Below are positions 1 to 7,868 of a DNA stretch of 32,265 bases, piece by piece (position 1 is the first letter of the stretch; the number at the start of each line of letters is the position of its first letter). Position numbers and translations under genes: made by a program. The stretch is from JBCBKL01 sp038521825. GTDB lineage: Bacteria > Pseudomonadota > Alphaproteobacteria > Rhodobacterales > Rhodobacteraceae. A model generated the notes under the pieces. The model saw only the letters and a list, made by a program, of their open reading frames with translations. It searched no databases and had not been told where the DNA came from. The stretch spans positions 1 to 32,265 of the forward strand of contig JBCBKL010000035.1 in assembly GCA_038521825.1 (NCBI GenBank). Reading direction: 5' to 3'.

Positions 1-18
1 CTTGAGGAGGCGCGGTGG

Positions 19-53
19 TTAACCGGGGATGGGTTCTAGGGCCCCGAGGTTAA
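19..53. other. Imperfect inverted repeat downstream of pgi
   Basis: TTAACC-GGGG at 19-28 pairs with CCCC-GA-GGTTAA at 42-53, with a 2-nt bulge and a 13-nt loop. It lies just past the pgi stop and could be the 3' hairpin of the zwf-pgl-pgi transcript. No T-run follows on the minus strand, so a simple intrinsic terminator is not demonstrated. Apart from this I see nothing in bases 1-76. Confidence 0.35.
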
Positions 54-76
54 GGAAGGCGAAAGGGGGCGGGCGG

Positions 77-1648
77 TCAGTCGCGGTGCTTCAGAACATA
101 GTCGACGAGTGCGCGGGTCGAGCCGTCCTTCTCGTCAGCCCCAGCCTCGCCGGTCACCACCGGTCCGAGTGCCGTGGCCAGTTCCTTACCCAATTCGACA
201 CCCCATTGGTCAAAGGAATTGATGCCAAGGATCACTCCTTCGACAAAAACCCGGTGCTCGTAGAGCGCAATGATGCAGCCCAGCGTATAAGGGTCGAGCT
301 GTGGATAGATGAGCGTGGTCGACGGCCGATTGCCGGGAAACACGCGATGCGCCGCCTGGCGATCCAGCTCGGCCCCTTCGAATTTGCCCTCGATGTTGGC
401 CCGCGCCTCGTCCAGCGTCCGGCCACGCAAAAGCGCCTCGGACTGGGCAAAGCAATTGGCCACCAGCAGATCGTGATGGTGCCCCAGATCGGCTTCGTGC
501 CCTTGCGCTGCGACCATGAATTCACAGGGGATCACACTCGTGCCCTGGTGGATCAGTTGATAAAACGCGTGCTGCCCGTTCGTGCCAGGCGCGCCCCAGA
601 CGATGGGGCCGCTTTCTATATCGAGCGCGGTCCCATCCATCGTCACACGCTTGCCGTTCGACTCCATCTCGAGCTGCTGCAGATACGCTGGCAATTGCCC
701 CAGCCGCTGGTCATAGGGCAGCACCGCGCGGGAGGCGTAACCGCAGACCTGCCTGTGCCAGATGCCCACAAGGGCCAGCATGAGCGGCATGTTCTCGGCT
801 CCGGTCGCGGCCCTGAAATGGTTGTCCATCGCCTGCCCGCCCCGCAGGACGGCGCGGAACGCCTCGGGCCCGATGGCGATCAGCAGCGACAGACCAATCG
901 GCCCCCACACCGAATAGCGGCCGCCAACCCAGTCTTCGAAGCCGAAAACCCGCTCGGCCGGTATCCCGAAATCCGCCGTCTTTTCCAAGTTCGAAGACAG
1001 CGCCGCGAATTGCGCCCCCGGATCACCGCCATGATCAGCCATCCACGCCCGCGCGGTCCGCGCATTGGTCATCGTTTCGATCGTCGTGAAGGTCTTCGAC
1101 GCGACGATCACAAGCGTCGTTTTCGCATCGAGACCGCGGAGCGTGTCAGCGATATGAGCCCCGTCGACGTTCGAGACGAAATGGCATCGCGGCCCGTCGT
1201 GATAAGGCGCCAGCGCCTGAACTGCCATGGCTGGCCCCAGATCAGAGCCACCGATACCGATATTGATCACATCGGTGATGCCCGAAGCGCGAACCTGCCG
1301 CGCATAGCCCTCCATCCGCTGGAGGGTATCCAACACGCCGGGCATGACATCCTGCTCATCGACCATGACCGGCCCGCCATCGAGATTGCGCAGAGCGGTA
1401 TGCAGCACGGCGCGACCTTCGGTTTCGTTGATCGTGGCGCCGCTGAACATCGCGTCCCGCCGCGCAGGCACATCCGCCGCCAGCGCCAGCAGCGCATCCC
1501 GCGTCGCGGCATCGATATTCGTCTTCGAATAGTCGAAGCGCATGTCGCCGAACGTACAGGAAAAGTCATCTGCCCGCCCGTCAGCGAACAGATCCAGTAT
1601 CCGCCTGTCCCGCGTTTCCGCATGGCGCGCCTTTAGTCCGTCCCACAT
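77..1648 (-). CDS. pgi: Glucose-6-phosphate isomerase
   Basis: The gene encodes about 523 aa, within the family range. It interconverts glucose-6-phosphate and fructose-6-phosphate in the cytoplasm. The SIS fold is recognisable from NIGIGGSDLGPAM, and both family signatures are present: VGGRYSVWGPIG in the middle and GINSFDQWGVELGK near the C-terminus, the latter holding a catalytic lysine. I place the start at the ATG at 1648, giving MWDGLKARHAE. An in-frame ATG at 1666 would overlap pgl by 13 bases and add six residues with no family resemblance. The gene begins 5 bases after the pgl stop and is the last member of zwf-pgl-pgi. In a bacterium using the Entner-Doudoroff pathway it probably recycles fructose-6-phosphate back to zwf; that is inference from the operon. 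Confidence 0.97.
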   Translation of the reverse strand: MWDGLKARHAETRDRRILDLFADGRADDFSCTFGDMRFDYSKTNIDAATRDALLALAADVPARRDAMFSGATINETEGRAVLHTALRNLDGGPVMVDEQDVMPGVLDTLQRMEGYARQVRASGITDVINIGIGGSDLGPAMAVQALAPYHDGPRCHFVSNVDGAHIADTLRGLDAKTTLVIVASKTFTTIETMTNARTARAWMADHGGDPGAQFAALSSNLEKTADFGIPAERVFGFEDWVGGRYSVWGPIGLSLLIAIGPEAFRAVLRGGQAMDNHFRAATGAENMPLMLALVGIWHRQVCGYASRAVLPYDQRLGQLPAYLQQLEMESNGKRVTMDGTALDIESGPIVWGAPGTNGQHAFYQLIHQGTSVIPCEFMVAAQGHEADLGHHHDLLVANCFAQSEALLRGRTLDEARANIEGKFEGAELDRQAAHRVFPGNRPSTTLIYPQLDPYTLGCIIALYEHRVFVEGVILGINSFDQWGVELGKELATALGPVVTGEAGADEKDGSTRALVDYVLKHRD

Positions 1649-1653
1649 GGCTG

Positions 1654-2322
1654 TCACTCCGCCCAATGCACCGTCAGATCGCTGAGCACGGCGGCGATTG
1701 GCGCCTTCTGGGGCGGCAACTCACGCGCGCGCATCAGCGCATCCCGCTTATCGCTGCCGAATATGACAAGATGTTTGGACATCGCCCCGTTGAGCGCGGC
1801 CGCCGAGAGCGAAATGCGCGGCTCCTGCCCCTCGGCCCGGATCGGCACCAGTATGGGGGCATCTTCGTCCAGCCCGGCCTCCAGCCCCTCCGCGCCGGGA
1901 AAGAGCGATGCGGTGTGCATGTCCGTCCCCATGCCCAGCAGCAAAAGAGAGATTGGCATCTCCGACGCCAACTGATCCGAAAGCGGCCCGGCGGCGTCTT
2001 CGGGCCTTTGTCCTTCGACATAGAATGGCAGGAACTGCGCCGCGGCGGCCCGATCGGTCAGCAGACGGCTGCGTAAAAGGCTCGCATTCGACCGCTCATG
2101 CCCTTCGGGCACCCAGCGTTCGTCGGTCAGCATGACCTTTACGCCGCTCCAGTCCAGATCGGCGGCGCAGAGCGTGTCAAAGATCGGCCCCGGTGTCGTG
2201 CCGCCCGGCACCGCCATCGAGGCCGATTCGTGCCGCAACAGACAGTTTTCCAGTTCACCCGCCATCACGTTGGCCACGTCGATGGCCAGCATTTCGCGGT
2301 CGGGATATTCGATGAGCTTCAT
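1654..2322 (-). CDS. pgl: 6-phosphogluconolactonase
   Basis: This 222-aa protein of the DevB/NagB-like lactonase family hydrolyses 6-phosphogluconolactone to 6-phosphogluconate. Visible motifs are VPGGTTPGPIFD near residue 40, LTDERWVP near residue 65 and GMGTDMHTASLFPG in the second half. The last normally reads GxDGHTASLFP, so one glycine is replaced by methionine here, with the key histidine kept. Its ATG overlaps the zwf stop as ATGA (2319-2322), indicating translational coupling, and pgi follows 5 bases downstream. It acts directly on the zwf product, so the order matches the pathway. Confidence 0.95.
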   Translation of the reverse strand: MKLIEYPDREMLAIDVANVMAGELENCLLRHESASMAVPGGTTPGPIFDTLCAADLDWSGVKVMLTDERWVPEGHERSNASLLRSRLLTDRAAAAQFLPFYVEGQRPEDAAGPLSDQLASEMPISLLLLGMGTDMHTASLFPGAEGLEAGLDEDAPILVPIRAEGQEPRISLSAAALNGAMSKHLVIFGSDKRDALMRARELPPQKAPIAAVLSDLTVHWAE

Positions 2323-3770
2323 GGGCGCACTTGCCTCCAGACGCGCCGGTCGCGCGCCAGCAGTTGTACCGCATCGCCCGGCCCGTCGCTACCGCTGTCG
2401 TATGGCTTGGGCACGTCGCCCCGCGCCTCCCACCCGGCGATGATCGGATCGGTCCAGGCCCAGGCTGCCTCGACCTCATCGCCCCGCATGAACAGGGTCT
2501 GGTTGCCCCGGATCACATCCATGATCAGCCGCTCATAAGCATCGGGCGGATCACCCGCCTCATCCCCCAGAGCCTCGGCAAAGGTCATGTCGAGCGGCAC
2601 ATCCAGCAGGCGCATGCCCCCCGGACCCGGTTCCTTGATCGTCACGTTCAGGGTGATGCCCTCATTCGGCTGCAGCCGGATTTTCAGAACATTGCGATGA
2701 TCTTCGCCCTCGCCAAAGATCGAATGATTGAGCTCTTTGAAGACAACGACGATCTCGCTCATCCGGGCGCTCAGCTGTTTGCCGGTGCGCATGTAGAACG
2801 GTGTGCCGGCCCATCTCCAGTTCGACACGCCGACCTTGAGCGCCACGTAGCTTTCGGTTCGGGTGCGCGGGTCACCTGCGGCCTCGCGATAACCGGGCTC
2901 ATCCCCGCCTCCGTCATACTGTCCGCGCACGATATGATGCGGCTCAACCGGGTCGAGGGCGCGGATCACCTTGAGCTTTTCGTCACGCACGGCGTCCGGT
3001 TCAAAACGCGAAGGCGGCTCCATCGCGATGAGGCACAAGAGCTGCATCAGGTGGTTCTGCACCATATCCCGCATGGCGCCCGCCCTGTCGTAATATTCGC
3101 CCCGACCGCCAACACCGACAGTCTCGGCCACAGTGATCTGGATGTGATCCACGTATTGCGAATTCCACAGCGGCTCGAATAGCATGTTGCCAAAGCGGAC
3201 GGCCATCAGGTTCTGAACCGTTTCCTTGCCGAGGTAGTGGTCGATCCGGTAAATCTGGCTTTCGTCGAAATAGGCGGCCAGATCACGGTTGAGCTGCCGC
3301 GCGGTTTCCAGATCACGGCCAAAGGGCTTTTCGACGACGATCCGGCTGTCTTTGTCAGTCAGTCCGTGGGTATTGAGCCGCTCGGCCAGATCGCCGAACA
3401 GCGATGGCCCCACGGAAAAGTAAAAGGCGCGTACCATGCCGTCCCGCATCTTGGCGGCAAGCTCCTTCCAGCCGCCCTCGCCTTTGGCGTCGATGGGCAC
3501 GTAATCCATCCGCGAAAGGAAATCGTCGAGCGTGCCGTCTTCGCAGGACCTGCCCCCGCCGAACTCGCGGATCGCCTCGGCCACGAAGGCCCGATAGCCG
3601 TCGCCATCCATCTCGCTTCGGGCAGCACCGATCACGCGGGCCTGATCCGGCATCTGCCCCGCGCAATAGCGCCGGAAGAGCCCCGGCAGGATCTTGCGGC
3701 GGGCCAGATCGCCGGTACCCCCGAAAATGACCAGATCGAACGGTTCGACAGGAATGACGCGCGATACCAT
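2319..3770 (-). CDS. zwf: Glucose-6-phosphate 1-dehydrogenase
   Basis: The 483-aa enzyme oxidises glucose-6-phosphate to 6-phosphogluconolactone with NAD(P)+. The N-terminal nucleotide-binding loop GGTGDLARRK is at residues 17-26, VVEKPFG near 145-151, and the substrate-binding signature RIDHYLGKE at 175-183. The chosen ATG at 3770 gives MVSRVIPVEPFDLVIFGG, with a GGGGGC ribosome-binding stretch just upstream. An in-frame start at 3866 would add 32 unrelated residues and run through the promoter. It is the first gene of zwf-pgl-pgi. A LacI-type operator-like palindrome lies 24-37 bases upstream of the ATG. Length and motifs are normal for the family. Confidence 0.97.
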   Translation of the reverse strand: MVSRVIPVEPFDLVIFGGTGDLARRKILPGLFRRYCAGQMPDQARVIGAARSEMDGDGYRAFVAEAIREFGGGRSCEDGTLDDFLSRMDYVPIDAKGEGGWKELAAKMRDGMVRAFYFSVGPSLFGDLAERLNTHGLTDKDSRIVVEKPFGRDLETARQLNRDLAAYFDESQIYRIDHYLGKETVQNLMAVRFGNMLFEPLWNSQYVDHIQITVAETVGVGGRGEYYDRAGAMRDMVQNHLMQLLCLIAMEPPSRFEPDAVRDEKLKVIRALDPVEPHHIVRGQYDGGGDEPGYREAAGDPRTRTESYVALKVGVSNWRWAGTPFYMRTGKQLSARMSEIVVVFKELNHSIFGEGEDHRNVLKIRLQPNEGITLNVTIKEPGPGGMRLLDVPLDMTFAEALGDEAGDPPDAYERLIMDVIRGNQTLFMRGDEVEAAWAWTDPIIAGWEARGDVPKPYDSGSDGPGDAVQLLARDRRVWRQVRP

Positions 3771-3793
3771 GATTGCCCCCGGTTTCCGGCTTT

Positions 3794-3832
3794 CGTTTGC
3801 GCTACCATTAGCAGATGGCGCGGCTATCACAA
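3794..3832 (-). promoter_or_regulatory. Candidate zwf promoter with LacI-type operator
   Basis: Read on the minus strand, TTGTGA (3827-3832), a 16-bp spacer and TAATGG (3805-3810) form a sigma70-like pair. Overlapping the -10 is TGGTAGCGCAAACG (3794-3807), a CG-centred 14-mer resembling operators of the LacI family. Alphaproteobacteria are known to control central sugar genes, including zwf, with the LacI-family repressor CceR. The match here is by eye and imperfect in the right half-site. Confidence 0.42.
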
Positions 3833-3919
3833 TGGCGTCAGCGCCTTGCCCCCCTCTTTTCACCAAGAGCCTGTCGCGCTAGGCGTTTGACCTCGAAGAC
3901 CAAGACCGACGGAGCCCTC

Positions 3920-4870
3920 ATGAAAGACCTCGCCCAACCGGCCAACCAGGGCAAATTCATCGATCCCGACAAGACGGCCAAAGGCGAAGACCGGGCGAAA
4001 GTGGCACTGACCAACCCGCAGACACTGTGGTTCAATACCGGCACGCTGTGCAACATCGAATGCACGAACTGTTACATCGAAAGTTCGCCCGCGAATGACC
4101 GGCTGGTCTACCTGAGTTTTGTCGACGTTGTCGACTATCTCGACCAACTCGAAGACCGCCGCTGGGGCGTGACCGAGATCGGGTTCACCGGAGGCGAGCC
4201 CTTTATGAACCCGGCAATGATCGACATGGCCCGTGCGGCCTTGCAGCGTGGCTATGAGGTTCTGATCCTGACAAACGCGATGCAGCCGATGATGCGGCCG
4301 CGGGTGCAAGCCGGGCTGATTGCCTTGCGTCACGAGTTTGGCGGTCGGTTAACGCTGCGTGTCTCACTCGATCACCATTCTGCGGCTCTACACGATGCCG
4401 AACGGGGCGTTGGCAGCTTCGACCGATCGATAGAAGGAATGACCTGGCTGCGCGACAATGGTATCCGCATGGCCGTCGCGGGCCGCAGCATCATGGAAGA
4501 GGACGAAGCGCAGGCGCGCGCCGGTTTTGCCGCCCTCTACGCGCACCACGGCTTTGCCATCGATGCGGACGACCCGGGTGAAACCGTCCTTTTCCCGGAA
4601 ATGGATGCGCGGGTTGAAGTGCCAGAGATCACGACGGCCTGCTGGGGGATACTCAACAAATCGCCAGAAGCGGTGATGTGCTCAAGCTCGCGCATGGTCG
4701 TCAAACGGAAAGGCGCGACCCGCCCATCGGTCGTGGCCTGTACCCTCCTGCCCTATGATCCGCAATTCGAACTGGGCGTCAGCCTCGCCGAGGCCGAGAA
4801 ACCAGTGGCCCTCAATCACCCCCACTGCGCCAAGTTCTGCGTGCTGGGCGGGGCATCCTGCTCGGCCTGA
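3920..4870 (+). CDS. Radical SAM protein with extra C-terminal cysteines, function unknown
   Basis: This 316-aa protein has the radical SAM [4Fe-4S] motif CNIECTNC (Cys44, 48, 51; CX3CX2C) and the SAM-binding GGEP at 91-94. Six further cysteines lie in the last third (241, 254, 274, 303, 307, 314), the last three in HCAKFCVLGGASC. This spacing suggests an auxiliary Fe-S cluster in a twitch- or SPASM-like C-terminal region, as in enzymes that modify peptides or cofactors. The substrate is unknown. The ATG at 3920 has a GGAG 7-10 bases upstream; the longer frame from 3815 would run into the zwf promoter. It is divergent from zwf and convergent with the LysE-type exporter, so genome context does not name a partner. 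Confidence 0.85.
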   Translation: MKDLAQPANQGKFIDPDKTAKGEDRAKVALTNPQTLWFNTGTLCNIECTNCYIESSPANDRLVYLSFVDVVDYLDQLEDRRWGVTEIGFTGGEPFMNPAMIDMARAALQRGYEVLILTNAMQPMMRPRVQAGLIALRHEFGGRLTLRVSLDHHSAALHDAERGVGSFDRSIEGMTWLRDNGIRMAVAGRSIMEEDEAQARAGFAALYAHHGFAIDADDPGETVLFPEMDARVEVPEITTACWGILNKSPEAVMCSSSRMVVKRKGATRPSVVACTLLPYDPQFELGVSLAEAEKPVALNHPHCAKFCVLGGASCSA

Positions 4871-4913
4871 TGCGGCTCTGTTTTGGTGAGCCGGAGCAGC
4901 CGGCCAAACCGGC

Positions 4914-5537
4914 CTAGTTCTGCGGCAGTGCCTTGTATCCCTTCACGATCATCGCAACCCCGACGCCAGAGAGCCCCAGACCACTCAGAAGCTCTGCATT
5001 GATCCAACGCGAGGCGGTCCGCTGTACCGTATGCATCGTGAACAGGGCATAGGCGAGGATCGATATGGCATCCAAGATGAGAAACAGCGCCCCGTAAACA
5101 AGGCTCTGCAACAGGATGCTGTGTTCGGGCGAAATGAATGCCGGAAACAGGGCTACGAAGAAAACGATGGCTTTGGGATTTGACACGCAGGCAAAAAAAC
5201 CGGCCCAGAAGGTTGCGGTGTCTGCGGCCCTGAAGCGCGGTGGCGCGCCTCTGCAAAACGAGCGGAAGGACTGAAAGGCCATATAGAGAATGAAAACTCC
5301 GCCTGCGATCTGCAGCGGTGGCAACACCACGTCCGACAAAGCGATGAGAACCGACAGGCTGCTTGCAGCGATGGTGATATGAACAACCGTCCCGAGGGCG
5401 TCCCCGGCCACCGTAACACACGCTCCGCGCGTTCCATGCCGTAGCGCCTGCGCCGTTGCAAAAGCGACAGAGGGCCCGGGGGCCAGTACGAACAAGAAAG
5501 TGGTCGTTAGAAAGGCAATCGTCAGCGTTGCGTCCAT
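4914..5537 (-). CDS. LysE/RhtB family amino acid exporter
   Basis: The 207-aa inner-membrane protein has about six hydrophobic segments. The N-terminal stretch FLFVLAPGPSVAFATAQAL matches the conserved LysE/RhtB APGP motif near residues 19-22, and the internal SNPKAIVFF motif near residues 118-126 is also typical. Family members export amino acids or homoserine-lactone-like compounds by proton antiport; the substrate cannot be read from sequence. It is a single gene convergent with the radical SAM gene, with 43 bases between the stops. The start ATG at 5537 has a GAG-type ribosome-binding site. Confidence 0.9.
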   Translation of the reverse strand: MDATLTIAFLTTTFLFVLAPGPSVAFATAQALRHGTRGACVTVAGDALGTVVHITIAASSLSVLIALSDVVLPPLQIAGGVFILYMAFQSFRSFCRGAPPRFRAADTATFWAGFFACVSNPKAIVFFVALFPAFISPEHSILLQSLVYGALFLILDAISILAYALFTMHTVQRTASRWINAELLSGLGLSGVGVAMIVKGYKALPQN

Positions 5538-5784
5538 TTGATCTCGGTCCCGCTGTTCTGTGCGATCCGTCGCTCGGCAACGCTTATCAGCCTTGCCGTG
5601 GATGGCCCACTTTTATCGCGCGCGATCCCGCGGTTTGGTCCAGACCGCCGGCTTTTGAGCCGGAGAGCACCAAGACCAACCCACGTGCGTATGACGTTCG
5701 CCGCCTTAGGACGGGGTCGCAGCGGCGCGCCAAATCAATCATGAAATGCGGGCCGCATGGCCCGCTCCGCCGGATCAAGGTCGG
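5538..5784. other. Intergenic region, no gene seen
   Basis: This 247-base stretch lies between the LysE-type gene start and the dctM stop. It holds a perfect 12-bp palindrome ATCGCGCGCGAT (5615-5626), a small hairpin CCGGC-TTTTGA-GCCGG (5648-5663) and the dctM terminator listed separately. No convincing coding frame is visible. Confidence 0.6.
5748..5765 (-). terminator. Intrinsic terminator of the TRAP operon
   Basis: A perfect 7-bp stem GCGGGCC/GGCCCGC with a 4-base loop sits 20 bases past the dctM stop. On the minus strand it is followed by ATTTCATGATTGATTT, which is T-rich but not a pure T-run. Confidence 0.65.
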
Positions 5785-7182
5785 TCAAGCGAGCGACGGT
5801 AGCCACAGAACGATCGCCGGGAACGCCACCAAGAGCGCGATCGTCACCGCGTCAGCGAGGAAAAACGGCGTCACCCCCCGGAACACGTCCTGCACAGTCA
5901 ACTCGTCCCGCACGCCGGCAACAACAAAACAGTTGAGCCCGATGGGCGGGGTGATCAGACAGAACTCCGCCATCTTCACCACCAATATCCCGAACCAGAT
6001 CGCACACATCGGGCCCGACATGCCGAAGGTGCTGTCCTCGGCGCTGACGAACTCGCCGCCATTGAGCGCCATCACCGCCGGATAGACCACTGGCAGCGTC
6101 AAGAGCAGCATACCGATCGCGTCCATGAACATACCCAGCACCGCATAGGCCAGCAGGATGCACACGAGGATCAGCATCGGCGAAACGGTCAGCGAGGTGA
6201 TCCAGTCGGCAAAGGCGGCGGGCAGTTCGGCAAAGCCGAGAAACCGCACATAGATCAGCACGCCCCAGATGATGGTGAAGATCATCACCGTCAGCTTTGC
6301 CGTCTCGATCAGTGCGTCCTTCAGCTCTGACCAGCGCATGCCCCGGATCAGAGCCATGCAAAAGACGATGAACGCCCCCACTGCCCCGCCCTCGGTCGGC
6401 GTACCCCAGGCCTCGCCAAAGGGGTTGTAGACAAAGAAGATGATGATCACGACAACCGCCACGATGGGCAGTGCGGGCAAAAGCGACCAGAACCGTTCGC
6501 TCCATGAAAAGCCACCCACGGGTGGCCCGACCGTTTTGAAAATCGTGGCGATCCCAATGATCAACCCGCCATAGATCAGGGCCGAGAACATCCCCGGAAT
6601 GAACCCGGCCAGCAGCAGCTTGCCCACGTCCTGCTCAACGATAATCGCATAGATCACGAGGATCGCTGAGGGCGGGATAAGCGAGGCCAAAGTCCCCCCG
6701 GCCGCCACCACGCCGGCCGCGAATTGCTTGTTGTATCCGATCTTGAGCATCTCAGGGATCGCGATCCGCGCAAATACCGCTGCTGTCGCGACCGAAGCTC
6801 CAGAGACGGCGGCGAACCCTGCGGTTGCAAAGACCGTCGAGACCGCCAGGCCGCCCGGCACCCAGGCGATCCACTTTTTGGCCGCTTCGAACAGGGCCTT
6901 GGTCAGATTGGCGTAATAGGCCAGATATCCGATCAGGATGAACGTGGGAATCAGCGACAGGGCCTGCGCGCTGACCTTGGAATGGGGCACCTGCCCCGCG
7001 ATCTTGACGCTGATCTCGATGGCCTTCCAAAGCCGTTCGAAATCGTAATCGAACTGGTTCCACCGCAGCCAGACAAGCCCGATGAACCCGGCAAGACCCG
7101 CAGCAAAGGCCACGCGCATGCCCATGACGACCATGAGCAGCATTCCGGCGGTCGTCCAAAGACCAATCTCGATGGGCTCCAT
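5785..7182 (-). CDS. dctM: TRAP transporter large permease (DctM)
   Basis: The 465-aa integral membrane protein has roughly 11-13 hydrophobic segments, as usual for the DctM/ion-transporter superfamily subunit that forms the sodium-coupled translocation path. Characteristic stretches include GYLAYYANLTKALFEA, ATAGFAAVSGASVATAA and LIPPSAILVIYAIIVE. The C-terminal region contains ITPPIGLNCFVV, a hallmark of the family. Its ATG overlaps the dctQ stop by one base (TGATG), so the two permeases are translationally coupled. A perfect hairpin follows the gene. The substrate is set by DctP and is probably an organic acid. Confidence 0.93.
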   Translation of the reverse strand: MEPIEIGLWTTAGMLLMVVMGMRVAFAAGLAGFIGLVWLRWNQFDYDFERLWKAIEISVKIAGQVPHSKVSAQALSLIPTFILIGYLAYYANLTKALFEAAKKWIAWVPGGLAVSTVFATAGFAAVSGASVATAAVFARIAIPEMLKIGYNKQFAAGVVAAGGTLASLIPPSAILVIYAIIVEQDVGKLLLAGFIPGMFSALIYGGLIIGIATIFKTVGPPVGGFSWSERFWSLLPALPIVAVVVIIIFFVYNPFGEAWGTPTEGGAVGAFIVFCMALIRGMRWSELKDALIETAKLTVMIFTIIWGVLIYVRFLGFAELPAAFADWITSLTVSPMLILVCILLAYAVLGMFMDAIGMLLLTLPVVYPAVMALNGGEFVSAEDSTFGMSGPMCAIWFGILVVKMAEFCLITPPIGLNCFVVAGVRDELTVQDVFRGVTPFFLADAVTIALLVAFPAIVLWLPSLA

Positions 7183-7811
7183 CAGTCGTGCCCCGCCAGA
7201 TGCTCGGCCTCGGCCTTGGCCTGCTCGGCGACGCTTTGGACCAGCGGCACAGCAACCGGGCTCTCAAGCCCCAGCACCAGCGCCCGCCCATAGCCCCAGG
7301 CCTGCAGCATCAGACGCAGGCACAGCACGCCAAAGGCGACAGGCACCACCAGTTTTGACGGCCATGTCGGAAGGCCGATATCGATCGAGCTGTCCCGGCT
7401 GCAGAGGGGCCGGGCACAATCAAAGCTGCGGTCGAAATGCGACCAAGCCCCCCATATAAGGGCGATCATCAGCAGCAGGATCAAGAGAACCGAGATCAGC
7501 TCGAACAGCCACAGCGCCCGCCCCTTCAGCGCAGAAACGACGATGTCCATCCGGATATGGGTCCCGTCGCGCTGGACGAAAGAGACACCCATGATGGCGA
7601 TCAGGGGCATCGCCGCCTCGATATAGTCAACATATCCGGGCAGCGGGCTGTTGAAGAACTTGCGCCCCGTCACCGAATAGGCTGCGAGGAACATGAGCGA
7701 AAAGATCGCAAGACCGCTGATCAGGGCCATGACCCGCTCGACGGGCAAAAGCGCCCGGTCAAGACGGCTGAGAAGGCTGGAATCCTCCAGCACGGCCGAT
7801 GAGGTTGCCAT
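7182..7811 (-). CDS. dctQ: TRAP transporter small permease (DctQ)
   Basis: The 209-aa protein has four hydrophobic segments and the family-typical PGYVDYIEAAMPLIAIMGVSFVQRDGTHIRMD stretch (about residues 54-85), which can be read as the second and third helices. It associates with DctM in the inner membrane to make the two-subunit transporter. The N-terminus contains ALLPVERVMALISGLAIF, the usual first helix. The last 30 residues are a charged, Ala/Glu-rich cytoplasmic tail. It is separated from dctP by 57 bases that contain a strong hairpin, and it overlaps dctM by one base. Confidence 0.9.
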   Translation of the reverse strand: MATSSAVLEDSSLLSRLDRALLPVERVMALISGLAIFSLMFLAAYSVTGRKFFNSPLPGYVDYIEAAMPLIAIMGVSFVQRDGTHIRMDIVVSALKGRALWLFELISVLLILLLMIALIWGAWSHFDRSFDCARPLCSRDSSIDIGLPTWPSKLVVPVAFGVLCLRLMLQAWGYGRALVLGLESPVAVPLVQSVAEQAKAEAEHLAGHD

Positions 7812-7829
7812 ACCCGCCCCTTGATGGTG

Positions 7830-7862
7830 GGGCCGCGCCGGCCCGATGCGGCGGCGCGGCCC
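7830..7862 (-). promoter_or_regulatory. dctP-dctQ intercistronic hairpin (probable attenuator)
   Basis: A perfect 10-bp stem GGGCCGCGCC (7830-7839)/GGCGCGGCCC (7853-7862) with a 13-base loop lies in the 57-base gap after dctP. Such hairpins after binding-protein genes stabilise upstream mRNA or reduce read-through, giving more binding protein than permease. That role is inferred; the stem is seen directly. Confidence 0.65.
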
Positions 7863-7868
7863 GGGTTC

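Noticed and set aside
29..1636. Long plus-strand open frame (about 535 codons) opposite pgi
   Set aside because: The minus strand carries pgi with both family signatures. The opposite frame is Arg/His/Pro-rich without motifs, as expected for antisense of a high-G+C gene.
5630..5690. tRNA-like stem-loop CCGGC-TTTTGA-GCCGG
   Set aside because: There is no T arm (GTTCGA) or acceptor stem at the right distance; a simple hairpin.
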